DNA of 64,000 nt from Dysgonomonas sp. BGC7 (GTDB lineage: Bacteria > Bacteroidota > Bacteroidia > Bacteroidales > Dysgonomonadaceae). A program made the position numbers and the translations under genes. Location of the stretch: NCBI RefSeq assembly GCF_001261735.1, contig NZ_CVRP01000010.1:1-64000 (forward strand). The letters run 5' to 3'. How positions within the stretch are numbered: position 1 is the first letter of the stretch; each line of letters begins with the position of its first letter. Shown here piece by piece: positions 46,301-56,300 of this stretch. Under the pieces are notes generated by a model. That model was not told the DNA's origin. It saw only the letters and a program-made list of their open reading frames with translations, and searched no databases.

Positions 46301-46439
46301 TGTATTTGCACAGGCTGAAAATCTGTTGACTTTTACTAAAGAACAGGGACTGGATCCGGAACAGACATTTGATGGAACTACATATTATCGTTATCCGTCA
46401 ATGAGAACTATATCTTTTGGTCTGAATGTAAAACTATAA
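43344..46439 (+). CDS. SusC/RagA-type TonB-dependent transporter (attenuated unit)
   Basis: The start is set at ATG 43344 (MNRFYILLCSFFCIATLYAQ), which gives a normal signal peptide; an open frame upstream overlaps the leader. It has the carboxypeptidase-D-like domain (YTVSGTVTSAGDVLPGVTV), a TonB-box-like ELVITVPYG, the plug with LYVVDGVPYDGAL and ATLYGSRAANGVIMIVTKQG, and a barrel ending in GLNVKL. The substrate is not known. The unit is separate from the chitin-type locus, flanked by an attenuator and a strong terminator, and has no glycoside hydrolase of its own, so it may serve a nutrient other than a polysaccharide. Confidence 0.9.
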   Translation: MNRFYILLCSFFCIATLYAQDYTVSGTVTSAGDVLPGVTVSVKNKATYGTMTDINGHYQLKVDGSETLVFSYLGYETVDSPINGRKTIDVELKESALELNELVITVPYGTAKKSTFTGSAGYVSGNIIKKSQVSSVSKALQGTVAGLQSFSSSGQPGSDATIRIRGIGSVNASSSPLYVVDGVPYDGALSSIASSDIESITVLKDAASATLYGSRAANGVIMIVTKQGQKSEAPTVEFTAKYGFSDRARRDYDQLNTNQYFELFWEALRNNRLDNGFTSEDAATYASSNIVGMIGINPYGTANPQPVGTDGKLKSGLNPLWNDDWTDALSQNAHYTDVNVQVSGGGSNSKYYVSAGYLNDQGVVIESGFKRYTLRTNLTTDIKKWLQVGFNLSGTHSEQDYPKQDDSAISNVILFGRALPSFYPVYQRDRATGAYLEDPVLGGRMIDYGAYRATSYAKYNLLGSMPHDLNQIKRDAASFRGYIQVEPLKNLTLKSSINVDYNSRFDHNYANPTYGPSATSGGSVSKSNTRTTGVTANNVLNYTTTLNKEHNIRLMAGQEYYEFNTSYFGGSREKVVMDGFYEPDAASQLNSFNGNSDQYKLLSFFGSAEYSFNSKYFLSTSVRTDGSSRFHPDKRWSAFWSVGGSWRLADESFLADAKADWLSNLTLRTSYGASGNDNIGYYAYQALYAIQNNLGESGLIASRLATPNLSWETNLNLNIGLDFGFFNNRLSGSVEFFERRSKDLLFSKNLVPSSGFSSTSENIGAVKNYGWEFSLEGYPVSTKDWKWRLALNATTYKNKIVSLPSAEMWSGTKKWVEGGSLYDFYLIEWAGINSETGAPQWYRYDAAGEKVITEDYSSVADKDKVKSGSSLPDISGGFQSDLSFKGFELSALFAYTIGGKIYNSDKLSLQHQGSAGRTWSVDMLNRWTPENRNTDVPRLTTEPKSAWTNQSTRFLVDRSYLRLKTVTLSYTLPKSVLKPIGLKNINVFAQAENLLTFTKEQGLDPEQTFDGTTYYRYPSMRTISFGLNVKL

Positions 46440-46451
46440 ATAATAGAAAAA

Positions 46452-47987
46452 ATGAAAAAGTTTTTTAAATATATATTAGTAGGAGCTCTGGCCGTATCTT
46501 CTTTTTCGGCTTGTAGTGATCTTGATACAAATCCAACAACGGCTGTTGATGCCGGCTCTGTTTTCAGCACGACAGGTAATACTGAGAAGGTTTTAATAGG
46601 TGCATGGTCATATCTTATGGAGACCTTCAACAGTTATGCTAATCCTGGATATGGTGCTATGCTCAGAGCCGGAGATGCTATGTCTTCTGACGTTGTAGTC
46701 AACACTAAATATGGTTTTCGTGATCATTATGCATTTACTGCCATATACGGAAAGGGTGGAACTAATACTCTGAGCTGGCTATTGGCATATCGCATTATTA
46801 ACAATGTAAACGGAGTTATCAAATACGTTGATGCCTCGACCGGAACACAAGAAGACAAGAATAGAATAAAGGGACAAGCTTATGCCTTGCGTGGATTTAT
46901 GTATTTGCATTTAGCGTCTAATTATTCTTTTGCTATAGATAAAGACCCTGATGCAGTTTGCGCACCTATTTATACAGAACCATCCGATGCTTCAACAGTA
47001 GGAAGACCTGCGGCAAGTGTAAGTGAAGTTTATGCACAGTCTATCCGTGATTTGGAAGAGGCATTAAAGCTTATTCCAGAAAATTATAATCGGACATCTA
47101 AGTATAAAGTCGACACACAGGTTGTTTTGGGGTTACTGTCACGTGCAACATTATATTCCCGCGATTGGGAGAAAGCCAGAACATATTCAGAAGCATTATT
47201 AGACAAGAATGACTATCTGATGAATGAAAGTGAATACAATGCCGGATTCAATAATGTTGTAAATAAGGAATGGATATGGGGACATCCTCAAACTCCTGAA
47301 CAAAGTAATGCCAGCTATCAATTTCACTATCTCGATGTAACAAAAGATGGAAGTTATTATTATAGTTTCAATGCCGATCCATATTTCCGAACTTTGTTTA
47401 ATGATGGTGATTACAGAAAGAAGATGATCTTTTGGGCTACTGATCCCGGAAAAAACCCTTCTGAAGAAGCTTTTGTCTGGATGCGTTATGCTAAATTTAA
47501 GTTTAGAGACAACTTGACTGCAGATATTGTCTTAATGAGGACATCAGAAATATATCTTATCAACGCAGAAGCAAAAGCCCGTCTTGAAGATGAGACAGCT
47601 ATTACACGTCTCAATGAGTTGAAAACGGCTCGAGGTGCAGACAATGTATCAGGGCTTGAGGGACAAGATTTACTCGATGCCATTTGGTTAGAAAGAAGAA
47701 AAGAGTTGTTTGGAGAAGGCTTTGCTTTGGTAGATATAATACGTAATCAGCAGACAGTAGTTCGCAAAGAATATCCACAAAAGCCCAAGATAGACTATAC
47801 TTACAAAGATAATGACGGAGTAGAGCATACTATTCCAATCACCCCTCAGGGACATCGTATTTTCAACTTCCCTGACAAGTCCGATTTTGTACCAAATAGT
47901 AAGTACTATTTATTCCGCATACCGAATTCCGAAGAATTGGCTAATGAGAATTTATATAATGATCATCCTAAGTTGAGTATATATTAA
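46452..47987 (+). CDS. SusD/RagB-type lipoprotein (attenuated unit)
   Basis: It has 511 residues. FKYILVGALAVSSFSACSD is a lipoprotein signal with lipobox SFSAC. SusD-type helices follow: RIKGQAYALRGFMYLHLASN, ADIVLMRTSEIYLINAEAKA and LDAIWLERRKELFGEGFALV. It pairs with SusC as substrate-binding lid. The gene starts 12 bases behind susC, so the two are translated together. The end of the transcription unit is a strong palindromic terminator 55 bases downstream. Confidence 0.9.
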   Translation: MKKFFKYILVGALAVSSFSACSDLDTNPTTAVDAGSVFSTTGNTEKVLIGAWSYLMETFNSYANPGYGAMLRAGDAMSSDVVVNTKYGFRDHYAFTAIYGKGGTNTLSWLLAYRIINNVNGVIKYVDASTGTQEDKNRIKGQAYALRGFMYLHLASNYSFAIDKDPDAVCAPIYTEPSDASTVGRPAASVSEVYAQSIRDLEEALKLIPENYNRTSKYKVDTQVVLGLLSRATLYSRDWEKARTYSEALLDKNDYLMNESEYNAGFNNVVNKEWIWGHPQTPEQSNASYQFHYLDVTKDGSYYYSFNADPYFRTLFNDGDYRKKMIFWATDPGKNPSEEAFVWMRYAKFKFRDNLTADIVLMRTSEIYLINAEAKARLEDETAITRLNELKTARGADNVSGLEGQDLLDAIWLERRKELFGEGFALVDIIRNQQTVVRKEYPQKPKIDYTYKDNDGVEHTIPITPQGHRIFNFPDKSDFVPNSKYYLFRIPNSEELANENLYNDHPKLSIY

Positions 47988-48041
47988 GTAATTATTTAAG
48001 TAAACACTACAAAAGTTTATAAGTTAAAATATTGATTAGAT

Positions 48042-48075
48042 AAGACAGAAGTAAGGCTAGCCTTACTTCTGTCTT
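48042..48075. terminator. 34-bp palindromic terminator
   Basis: AAGACAGAAGTAAGG, then CTAG, then CCTTACTTCTGTCTT: a perfect palindrome followed by GCTTTATG. It closes the susCD unit. Confidence 0.8.
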
Positions 48076-48279
48076 GCTTTATGTGAGTTCTATTCTATAT
48101 AGGATCTATTTTCCTGTTACCTGAGCAAGTCTAATTTTTGCGGATGTAGATAACTTTCTCTCTTTTCCTGATAAAACTTCTTTATATTGCGCTTTTTGAA
48201 GACAATTATACGCAAAATACGTTAAAAGTCGATCTCGTAATTTATTTCTTTGTTCATATAACCATAAATCTAAAAAAAT

Positions 48280-49107
48280 ATGATTTTAGGAATAGATCTG
48301 GGAGGAACAAATATTCGTTTGGCACAAATAACAGGAGGAAGAATATATAACAAGGTATCTGCCCCCAGCCCGTCAAAAATGCAAATGAAAGAATCGCTAG
48401 AATATATTAAATCAATAATACGTCCTCTTATTACATCTCAAATACGAGGGATTGGAATAGGTGTGCCCTCAGTCATGGACAGCGAACGTGGTATTGTATA
48501 TAATGTAACTTTTATTCCGGCATGGATTGAAGTCCATCTGAAAGAGATTCTTGAAGCTGAATTTGAGATACCGGTACATATAAATAATGACTCAAATTGC
48601 TTTGCGTTGGGTGAAAAGAAATTTGGAGAAGGTGCATCTTTTGAGAATATAGTTGGGATAACACTAGGAACCGGAGTTGGTGCAGGAATTGTATATGGTA
48701 ATACACTTATATCGGGAAGTAATACAGGAGCTGGAGAGATTGGCTGCCTGAAGTATCTCGATGCCACATATGAAGATTACTGTGCAAGTAGATTTTTCAC
48801 AACACATTATAACCTTACAGGAGAAGAATTGGCTATACGTGCCCGGAATAACGACTCTACAGCATTGCGTATATGGTCGCAATTTGGAGAACATATAGGG
48901 CAACTCATGCAAGCAGTATTGTATGCTTACGATCCTGACGCTATAATATTGGGAGGAGGAATTTCGAGAGCGTATAATTTATATTCTGAAAGTATGTATA
49001 GCTCCTTCGACTCATTTTTATATTCTGAGACTATAAAAAAAATACAAATAAAGGTTTCTAAAAACCCTGATATTGCTATCTTAGGAGCAGCTGCATTGGT
49101 TCACTAA
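48280..49107 (+). CDS. ROK-family sugar kinase
   Basis: It has 275 residues. ILGIDLGGTNIRLA is the ATP-binding start; NNDSNCFALGEKKFGEG holds the catalytic Asp; GTGVGAGIVYG is the second phosphate-binding turn; AIILGGGIS is the adenosine motif. The family's Cys-rich zinc motif (CxCGxxGC) is not present, so it is a variant. It phosphorylates a hexose or amino sugar. Because GH2 exo-glucosaminidase and GH20 follow, the substrate is probably glucosamine or N-acetylglucosamine (inference). No promoter matched well upstream. The GH2 gene starts 38 bases behind. Confidence 0.85.
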   Translation: MILGIDLGGTNIRLAQITGGRIYNKVSAPSPSKMQMKESLEYIKSIIRPLITSQIRGIGIGVPSVMDSERGIVYNVTFIPAWIEVHLKEILEAEFEIPVHINNDSNCFALGEKKFGEGASFENIVGITLGTGVGAGIVYGNTLISGSNTGAGEIGCLKYLDATYEDYCASRFFTTHYNLTGEELAIRARNNDSTALRIWSQFGEHIGQLMQAVLYAYDPDAIILGGGISRAYNLYSESMYSSFDSFLYSETIKKIQIKVSKNPDIAILGAAALVH

Positions 49108-49145
49108 TCTTTTAGTAAAATAGTAATTTTTAAATATTAAAATCT

Positions 49146-51758
49146 ATGAAAAGAATATGTGCTAAAACTATCATTTTATTGATGTCATCAACATGTATTA
49201 TTTCATGTGTAAACAAAGATGTTGAGTATGCTAAAGAGATTCTTTTGCATGATACATGGACAGTACAATCCTCTGCTAAAGTAGGGCAGGATGGTAAAGT
49301 TATTTCATCTCCCGAAATAGATGTATCTACCTGGTACAAGGCAACTGTGCCTTCCACCATAATGGGGGTACTTACTGATAATGGTTTATATCAAGATTTA
49401 TTTGAGGGAACAAACTATAAGGAAGCTGACAAAGCAATCTTCGATGTATCGTGGTGGTACCGTAAAACATTCGATGTTGATAAAGAAGATATCGGTAAAC
49501 AAATGAAACTGGTGTTTGATGGGATATCGTATCGTGCCAATATTTGGCTCAACGGGGAACTAATAGCGTCCAAAGATTCTGTTTATGGAAGTTTCTGTCG
49601 GTTTTCATTTGATATTACAAAATACATCAACAATAAAAATACTTTAGCTATAGAAGTATTTCGTGCCCAATCGGGAGATCCAAATATTGGTTTTGTCGAT
49701 TGGAATCCACGGCCTCTAGACGAAAATATGGGTGTATTCCGTGAAGTTCGCTTATTTATGACAGGAGATGTGGATATGACCAACACATGGGTCTCGAGTA
49801 AGGTTAACACTGAGAATCTGGATGAGGCTTGGTTAAACATAGAAACAAGACTGAAAAATCTTTCCAATAAAGAAATAAAAGGATATGTAAAAGGGAAGAT
49901 TGAGAATATAGATTTTTCAATTCCAGTCACCTTAAAAGCAAATGAGGCAAAGACTGTAAAGATAACACCTGATGAGGTAAAAGAATTATACATGAAGAAT
50001 CCTCGCTTATGGTGGTGTACAGGTATGGGGAGTCCGGAATTATATGATCTTGACTTACATTTTGTAATCGGTAATAAAATATCAGCTAAAGAAAAAATCA
50101 CTTTCGGAATACGTGATATAGACTCGTATATAACAGAGAATGGAGATAAAGGTTTTATCTTAAACGGACGTAAAGTGCTAATAAAGAGTGCCGGATGGAC
50201 AGACGATATATTCCTTCGCAATACATTCGAAAGTAATGAGAAGCAAATAAAGTATGTGAAAGATATGAACCTTAATATGGTACGCTTCGAAAATATATGG
50301 GGAACAAGTCAAAATATATACGACTTATGCGATCGGTATGGCTTACTAGCCTTTGCCGGATGGAGCTGTCAATGGGAATGGGCTCCATATATTGGTATTC
50401 CGGATGATGAATTTGGCTCTATAAAGTCTCGTCACGATATGGATTTATTGATGAGATATCTCGAATCACAAGCTGTGTGGCTTCGTAACCATCCTTCACT
50501 AATAGTCTGGATGGGAGGAAGTGATAAGCTCCTTCGTCCTGAGTTGGAGCGAAGAACTGTCGATTTTCTGGCATCCAATACTAATTTTATTTACGTTGGG
50601 GCAGCCAAAGGAAAAGTTAGTGAAATAAGTGGTTCTACCGGAATGAAAATGTTAGGTCCGTATGAATATGTTGGTCCTAACTATTGGTATATAGATACAC
50701 TGTATGGTGGAGCTTATGGGTTCAATACCGAGACCGGACCGGGGGCACAAATACCCGTGCAGGAATCTATAGAGAAGATGGTAGCTAAAGATAAAATGTG
50801 GCCTATTGGAGAGAATTGGGACTATCACTGTACAACATCGACAACTGCTTTGAATTCTATGGAGGTGCTGACACAAGCTATTGAAGGTAAATACGGAAAA
50901 CCTTCAAACCTGAAAGAATATCTTGATGGTGCAAATCTGTTGAGTTATGAATCAACAAAGAGCATGTTTGAATCATTTCGGGTTAACAGACCTAAAACGA
51001 CAGGTATAGTACAATGGATGCTCAATTCGGCTTGGCCTTCAATGTATTGGCAATTGTATGATTATTATATGATCCCTGTATCTGCATATTATGCAGTAAA
51101 AACAGCCAATGAGCCCATACAACTAATATATAATTATAAAGATGATGGTATATATATAGTTAATGAATCTGTGTCTAAAGCCGAAGGTCTAAAGGCTGTT
51201 ATAAAAGGGTTCTCGTTAGACTCTAAACTATTATACCAAGAAGAGAGAATCCTAACAATAGATAAAGATGAGGTGAATAAATTTTATACAGTTGATAATT
51301 CATTTAAAAACTCATTTTTATCTTTAACATTATACGATAAAAATGGAAACCTGATTGCAAGTAATTTTTATACTTTATCCTCTAGCGAAGATACTTATAA
51401 ATGGGATAAGACCAATTGGGTAGGAACTCCTATGGAGAATTATAGTAATTTTAAAGATCTAAGAAAGATTGCAAATGCAAACATAGAGGTATCCGCTAAA
51501 TATGAAGATGCGAATAGTATCTTAATCGAATTAGAGAACAAGAGTAATACAATAGCATTCTTTACTCAACTTCTTGTAAAAGATATGAATGGTGAGATTT
51601 TTCAACCTGTATTCTGGAGCGATAATTACGTCAGTGTCTTACCTGGAGAAAAGAAAATTTTAAGATGTTCGTTCGAGGGTAGTTTAATAAAATCTAACCA
51701 AGCAAAACTTCAGATCAAAGGATGGAATATTGCTGATAATGAGATTGTTCTTGAATAA
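49146..51758 (+). CDS. GH2 exo-beta-D-glucosaminidase-like enzyme
   Basis: It has 870 residues. A lipoprotein signal ends TCIISC. N-terminal sugar-binding and immunoglobulin-like GH2 domains (WYRKTFDV, FVDWNPRPLDENMGVFREVR) lead into a TIM barrel. The general acid position reads MGGSD (Asp460), not the usual Asn-Glu, and the nucleophile is Glu529 in GFNTETGPG. Exo-beta-D-glucosaminidases such as CsxA share exactly the SD and FNSET layout. So it probably releases GlcN from chitosan oligomers or GlcNAc-poor chains. The lipid anchor points to the outer or periplasmic side. It forms a unit with the ROK kinase and ends before a hairpin. Confidence 0.78.
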   Translation: MKRICAKTIILLMSSTCIISCVNKDVEYAKEILLHDTWTVQSSAKVGQDGKVISSPEIDVSTWYKATVPSTIMGVLTDNGLYQDLFEGTNYKEADKAIFDVSWWYRKTFDVDKEDIGKQMKLVFDGISYRANIWLNGELIASKDSVYGSFCRFSFDITKYINNKNTLAIEVFRAQSGDPNIGFVDWNPRPLDENMGVFREVRLFMTGDVDMTNTWVSSKVNTENLDEAWLNIETRLKNLSNKEIKGYVKGKIENIDFSIPVTLKANEAKTVKITPDEVKELYMKNPRLWWCTGMGSPELYDLDLHFVIGNKISAKEKITFGIRDIDSYITENGDKGFILNGRKVLIKSAGWTDDIFLRNTFESNEKQIKYVKDMNLNMVRFENIWGTSQNIYDLCDRYGLLAFAGWSCQWEWAPYIGIPDDEFGSIKSRHDMDLLMRYLESQAVWLRNHPSLIVWMGGSDKLLRPELERRTVDFLASNTNFIYVGAAKGKVSEISGSTGMKMLGPYEYVGPNYWYIDTLYGGAYGFNTETGPGAQIPVQESIEKMVAKDKMWPIGENWDYHCTTSTTALNSMEVLTQAIEGKYGKPSNLKEYLDGANLLSYESTKSMFESFRVNRPKTTGIVQWMLNSAWPSMYWQLYDYYMIPVSAYYAVKTANEPIQLIYNYKDDGIYIVNESVSKAEGLKAVIKGFSLDSKLLYQEERILTIDKDEVNKFYTVDNSFKNSFLSLTLYDKNGNLIASNFYTLSSSEDTYKWDKTNWVGTPMENYSNFKDLRKIANANIEVSAKYEDANSILIELENKSNTIAFFTQLLVKDMNGEIFQPVFWSDNYVSVLPGEKKILRCSFEGSLIKSNQAKLQIKGWNIADNEIVLE

Positions 51759-51771
51759 CGGTGATATAATT

Positions 51772-51807
51772 ACGCATTGATATAAACAATCTTTTATATC
51801 AGTGCGT
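51772..51807 (+). terminator. Hairpin behind the GH2 gene
   Basis: ACGCA..GATATAAA and TTTATATC..TGCGT pair around a short AT loop; TTC and AT-rich bases follow. Confidence 0.6.
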
Positions 51808-51856
51808 TCTATCTTATAAGTCTTCGTATTCACTTTTTTATAAGATATTTAACTTA

Positions 51857-53020
51857 ATGGCCAGAGTTATATTACTGACTGACTTTTCGGAAGAGTATGC
51901 TAAATTACTACTTAAAGGAATTGTAAAATATTCCAAAGAATATGAACCTTGGGTTGTGTGCCGAATGCCTCTCTCGTATAGAGATATGTTTGGTATTGAA
52001 GGCGTTATAAAGTGGGCGATGAAATGGAAGGCTGATGCAATAATAGGCCAATTTTATCCAAGTGATAACGTGTCTCTCTTTAAAGAATATAATATAATAG
52101 CCATTGCTCAGGATTTTAAAGTTCGTTTTAAAGAAATTCCTAATATCACGGGGGCTCACCATTTGGCAGGACGTATGGGAGCAGAGTATTTAATACAGAG
52201 AGGGTTTAAGAACTTCGGATTTTATGGATTTAAAGATATTGTTTGGTCACTAGAACGGAGTGAGGGCTTTAAAAGTGAACTGGCAAGACAGGGGATGATG
52301 AATAATTATTATGAATATCAAAATGTTGACTTTAAAGATCTCTGGTCTTACGAATCAGACATCTTAATAGAATGGTTAAAAGAAATCCCTAAACCAATAG
52401 CATTGATGGCGTGTGATGACAATCAAGGACATCATATTACCGAGTTATGCAAACAATATGATATTCGGGTTCCGGAAGAAATCTCAATTTTAGGTGTCGA
52501 TAATGATGAAGCAATATGTACTCTGTCTGCTCCTCCTCTCTCTTCTATAAATCAAGCTGTAGAAAAAGGAGGCTATGAAACTGCTGCATTAATAGACCGA
52601 TTGAAGAAGAATCCCCATGCACAAATTGAAGATATTATAGTATATCCCACCCATATCATAACAAGGGAGTCGACTGATATATATGCCACAGAAGACAAAA
52701 ATATATCTACTGTGCTAAAATATATCCATCAAAACTCTGATAAAAAAATAAATGTACCTGATATAGCTAAGCTTGTACCTCTTTCGCGACGACTGTTAGA
52801 AAATAAGTTCAGACTTGTTACAGGACAGGCTATATATAGTTATATCTTAAATCTTAGAATTGAAAAATTTGCGCAAAAGCTATTGGAAACGAATACTCCA
52901 ATCGTAGAGATAGCTTTAGAAATGGACTTTTCGGATTATAAAAATATTTCTCGTCAATTTAAGAACATAAAAGGATGTACTCCTTCTGAGTACAGATTGA
53001 ATTTCTCTATAAGAAAATGA
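51857..53020 (+). CDS. XylR-type regulator (LacI-like sensor with AraC HTH)
   Basis: It has 387 residues. There is no N-terminal HTH; residues 1-275 form a periplasmic-binding-protein-like sugar sensor (VILLTDFSEEYAKLLLKGIV, FYGFKDIVWSLERSEGF, PEEISILGVDNDEAICTL). Residues 285-387 are an AraC HTH pair (VPDIAKLVPLSRRLLENKF, IVEIALEMDFSDYKNISRQF). So it is a one-component sensor like XylR. It lies between the GH2 unit and the SusCD-GH18-GH20 unit and probably answers to an intracellular amino sugar or oligomer. Orientation is the same as both. Confidence 0.85.
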   Translation: MARVILLTDFSEEYAKLLLKGIVKYSKEYEPWVVCRMPLSYRDMFGIEGVIKWAMKWKADAIIGQFYPSDNVSLFKEYNIIAIAQDFKVRFKEIPNITGAHHLAGRMGAEYLIQRGFKNFGFYGFKDIVWSLERSEGFKSELARQGMMNNYYEYQNVDFKDLWSYESDILIEWLKEIPKPIALMACDDNQGHHITELCKQYDIRVPEEISILGVDNDEAICTLSAPPLSSINQAVEKGGYETAALIDRLKKNPHAQIEDIIVYPTHIITRESTDIYATEDKNISTVLKYIHQNSDKKINVPDIAKLVPLSRRLLENKFRLVTGQAIYSYILNLRIEKFAQKLLETNTPIVEIALEMDFSDYKNISRQFKNIKGCTPSEYRLNFSIRK

Positions 53021-53031
53021 TATTATTGATA

Positions 53032-53060
53032 TTGCGTAATATGAGGATATTAATACGCAA
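53032..53060. terminator. Hairpin behind the XylR-type gene
   Basis: TTGCGTA and TACGCAA pair around ATATGAGGATATT; AT-rich bases follow. Weak tail of T. Confidence 0.5.
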
Positions 53061-53287
53061 AATCAGGCGTGCGAGCTTTTCCTCTTTTATATATTTGTTA
53101 TAAAATATATTAAAAAATTAAGTATATATTTTTTCTTCTTAGAGTGAAATGAAATCATATACTGAGGTTCTAAGTACTATTTGTTATTAACAATATTTCG
53201 ATCGTTATACCTAATTTATAAATATTTAAATGAAGATCACATTAATCATATAACTGGGCAAAAAAATATAAATTTTATATTTTCAAT

Positions 53288-53320
53288 AAGTTAACCAAGT
53301 GTTAATAAGTGGTAACATAA
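53288..53320. promoter_or_regulatory. Phased TTAA repeats before the chitin-type susC
   Basis: TTAA at 53291 and 53302 and GTAA at 53312 (11 and 10 bases apart), in heptamers TTAACCA and TTAATAA that also occur at the mannan locus. It lies 57 bases before the susC ATG. Likely operator for the SARP-like regulator at the right edge (inference). Confidence 0.5.
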
Positions 53321-53376
53321 ACTAATAATAACTTTTCAGTGTGTCTAAAAATAACCTTAAAAAAAATGAATGACTT

Positions 53377-56300
53377 ATGAAGGAACTGGAGAAAAGTAGA
53401 GGAAACTATTTCCTGACAAGAACGGGTATTATATCCTTCTTGATGATAACAATATCCTTATTTATGAGCCTCCCGCTATTTGCGCAACAGGTGGCTATTA
53501 CGGGTAAAGTGTACGATAAATCTAGAGAGCCTGTAATTGGTGCTACTGTGCAAGAGAAGAATAAACCTACGTCAGGAACAATGACAAATATAGAAGGAGG
53601 GTTCACCATCAACGTGTCTAGCCCTAATGCCATACTTGTTATTTCTTATGTAGGTATGGATTTACTCGAGATACCTCTTGAGGGGCGGAGTACCATAGAG
53701 GCTATAATGAGTGAGAATAATATCCACTTAGAAGAGGTGGTTGTTACAGCTCTTGGAATAAAAAAGCAAGCTAAAGCCTTAGGCTATGCTGTTGCCGAAG
53801 TGAAGGGGGATGATATTACAGGCGGACGAGATGGAAATGCAATCACTGCATTATCGGGTCGTATGGCCGGAGTAGACATTTCGACAGGTAGTGGTGGCCC
53901 ATCGGGATCAACTCGAGTCTTAATTCGAGGCAACTCTCAACTATCAGGCTCCAATCTGCCACTCTATGTTGTAGACGGAGTACCGATGGATAATACACAA
54001 TTAGGTAGTGCCGATAATAATGGAGGATATGATATGGGAGATGGTTTATCTTCTATCAATCCGGGCGACATTGAGTCTATCTCAGTGTTAAAAGGAGCCT
54101 CAGCTTCTGCTCTTTACGGTTCTCGTGCTTCAAATGGAGTTGTTCTTATTACAACCAAATCAGGAAAAGGACACAGCGGGCTGGGAATAGATTTCTCAAC
54201 GAATGTAAACGCTGTAATGATAAGTAAAAATTTTGACGATTATCAACGTGTATATGGACAAGGAACAAATGGTCAACCTCCTGTATTGGAATCTAGTGCC
54301 CGCACGTCTACTCAAAGTGCTTGGGGGGCTAAGCTTGATCCTAATTCGTCTTACTATATTTTCAACGGACAGCAAAGGCCTTATGGAAATATTAATGACA
54401 ACATAATGTCGTTTTTCCGTACGGGAGTAACTTTTACTAATTCCTTAGCAATATCAAGCAGTACCGATAAAAATGATTTTCGGATATCTGTTTCGGATAT
54501 GAGGAATAACGACATAGTGCCATCTTCCGACATGTACCGAACTACTTTTATGCTCAAAGGAGGAGCCAATATCGGTAGTAAGCTTAAAGTTGAAGGGCGT
54601 GCAAATTATACAAGAGAAGGCGTAAATAATCGTCCGGCACTATCAGATAGCCCTAATAATATTGGTAACTCTATTATAGGCATAGCTCCCAACTTTGATC
54701 AAAAGTGGCTGGCTGACGGATACAAAGATGCTCAAGGGCGTTATAATAGTTGGAATGCAAATATATATCGTCTCAATCCATATTGGGTAATAAATGAAAT
54801 GAGCAATAAATCGAACAAAGATCGTTTGATGGGACATGTGCAAGGTAGCTATGACATCCTGCCATTTCTTACTGCGCAAGTAAAGGTTGGTACTGATTAT
54901 AATAAATTCCATTTTACTAACTATGCCGCTAAATATACTGATGGTATACTTCCCGGACGTTTCGAAGAAACTCTTACTGAAATACATGAGACGAATTATG
55001 AAGGAATGCTCCGTTTCAACAAGCGCTTTAATGACATATTGGATGTATCAGCCTTTGTAGGTGGTAATATAATGAAGTATGAATACGAAAGTTATTACAT
55101 GAAAGGAGAAGATCAGATAATGATGGATGTAAAAGACATTATGAATTATAGCTTATCTTATCCTCCACAGCATACACTGTTACGCAAACAAGTGAACTCT
55201 GTATATGGAGCAGTGAATTTGGGATATAAAGACTTCGCTTATCTCGATTTTACTTTTAGAAATGATATTTCTTCAAGTTTAAATAAAGATAATCGTTCAT
55301 ATACATATCCTTCAGTCTCGGGTAGTTTATTGTTTTCTGAATTAGTCGATCTTAAACCTTATGGTCTGTCATTCGGTAAGGTTCGTGCATCATGGGCTAA
55401 AGTCGGTGGAGATACAGATCCTTATAAATTAAATTTACTATATAATTTACTACCTTATACTATTGGCGGAAAACCAGCAGGGCAAATCGCAAGTGAAACT
55501 GTACCTAATGTCAATTTGTTACCTACTTCTACCTATTCATACGAATTTGGATTTGATGTTCGTTTCTTTCAAGATCGCATAGCGCTGGACTTCAACTATT
55601 ACAACCAATCTACAAAAGATCAGATAATGAATCTTCCGATCTCGTCATCATCTGGATATAGTAATGCTATGATCAATGCAGGAGAAATTACGAACAAAGG
55701 AATTGAAGTTTCATTAAATGTTGTGCCTGTAAGATCAAAAGATTTTGAGTGGACGAGTAATATTAATTTCGCTAAAAACACAAACAAGGTAAAAGAACTT
55801 CATCCAGAAGTCAATATCTATGAATTGGCACAAGCTCGTTGGGCTGGGGCATCTATTGTAGCAATAGCGGGACAATCATATGGTTCTATTGTAGGGAAAA
55901 AACTTGCACGTAACGAGGCAGGAGCAGTAATATTTGACTCGGAAGGATTGCCTACATTCGAAGACAACGTATCCATTCTGGGTAGTGGTACTTATGATTT
56001 CACTCTAGGATTCAACAATACCTTCCGCTACAAAAGCTTTTCTTTAGGAGTTTTGCTGGATATGAAGTTTGGTGCAGACATCTATTCTATGAGTGCTTTG
56101 CAGTCTTATCGTAACGGAACTTCCACTTATACTCTTGAAGGACGTGACCAATGGAACGCATCGGAGCAGGCTCGCATGGCTGCCAACAAAACATCGAAAG
56201 AATGGCTGGATATGGGTAACGTTAAAGGATATGTAGGTAAGGGTGTTGTACTACAGCCTGATGGAACATGGGCAGAAAATACTGTTGCAGTAAATCCACA

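Noticed and set aside
43344-47987. SusCD pair as part of the chitin-type locus
   Set aside because: A strong terminator and a separate promoter with leader divide it from the ROK/GH2 genes.
53090-53097. TATATTTG as a promoter -7 box before the chitin-type susC
   Set aside because: It fits TAnnTTTG but there is no TTG/TTTG at the right distance and it lies 280 bases upstream.
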